Translations under genes and position numbers: made by a program
Shown: piece after piece, positions 14,102 to 14,128 of the stretch
How positions within the stretch are numbered: position 1 is the first letter of the stretch
How the letters are laid out: each line of letters opens with the position of its first letter
Notes under the pieces: model-generated
The model's input: only the letters and a program-made list of their open reading frames with translations
Told to the model about the DNA's origin: nothing
Databases searched by the model: none
Assembly: GCA_002376845.1 (NCBI GenBank)
Contig: DFOS01000025.1
Location: 3,970 to 18,097, forward strand
Direction of reading: 5' to 3'
Length of the DNA: 14,128 nucleotides
From: Bdellovibrionaceae bacterium UBA3535
GTDB taxonomy: Bacteria > Bdellovibrionota > Bdellovibrionia > Bdellovibrionales > UBA840

Positions 14102-14128
14102 GCCATTACCCTGCCACCGCTGCCTCTT

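Larger units (their letters stand above)
13972..14128. other. Non-coding tail after tRNA-Gly
   Basis: No gene is recognised in the last 157 bases. The left part is AT-rich. It then holds a hairpin with a tRNA T-arm look (14040-14058) and a direct repeat, ATGACTCTAG at 14066-14075 and 14086-14095, each followed by a TTCCCT-like stretch. No clear terminator for the tRNA on the plus strand was found. Confidence 0.5.

Noticed and set aside
1..14128. Search for CRISPR arrays, insertion sequences, integrases, toxin-antitoxin pairs or defence genes
   Set aside because: No regularly spaced repeats, transposase-like frames or recognisable defence domains were seen on either strand.

Overview
The window looks like a mostly housekeeping stretch of a Gram-negative chromosome. 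It combines a CarD/CdnL-type RNA polymerase-binding regulator, a class II (GlpX) fructose-1,6-bisphosphatase, an HD-GYP protein, lipoproteins with lipoboxes and several small secreted proteins. That mix, plus moderate base composition, fits a delta-proteobacteria-like predator lineage (Bdellovibrionota/Oligoflexia). This placement is an inference from gene content and protein style, not from a marker gene. No insertion sequence, integrase, CRISPR array or phage gene was seen.

Left block (1-3944, all minus strand): a promoter candidate, then carD, gltX (GluRS), cysS (CysRS) and the N-terminal third of the excision-repair gene uvrB, which runs off the left edge. uvrB appears to start inside the end of cysS. 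The gltX ribosome-binding site lies in a small hairpin. The block ties translation (two aminoacyl-tRNA synthetases) to a global transcription factor and DNA repair.

Second block (3945-5152): a 239-base non-coding stretch, then two small divergent genes for secreted proteins of unknown function (one with two cysteines, one with six), then a likely terminator.

Third block (5153-8246): recG (branch-migration helicase) on minus and an HD-GYP protein on plus. Their 5' ends are 49 bases apart. The HD-GYP gene meets the next gene tail to tail on a shared TTAA.

Fourth block (8243-10795): a large lipoprotein on minus, whose signal peptide and lipobox are one reading frame away from the 602-codon body. 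One missing G in a run of five G (10065-10069) explains the break. Divergent to it lies a small secreted protein of unknown function.

Fifth block (10799-13125, minus): a secreted SRPBCC-like protein, glpX, a small CXXC zinc-ribbon protein whose GTG start overlaps the glpX stop as GTGA, a terminator, then a small lipoprotein with its own strong terminator. Right edge (13177-14128, plus): pgsA (phosphatidylglycerophosphate synthase), a possible 37-codon membrane peptide, tRNA-Gly(GCC) with its own promoter, and a short non-coding tail with a tRNA T-arm-like hairpin and a 20-base direct repeat.

The observations most worth checking are the lipoprotein frameshift, the glpX/zinc-ribbon coupling, and the sequence just after the tRNA. 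I did not find convincing evidence of an undescribed defence or mobile system.
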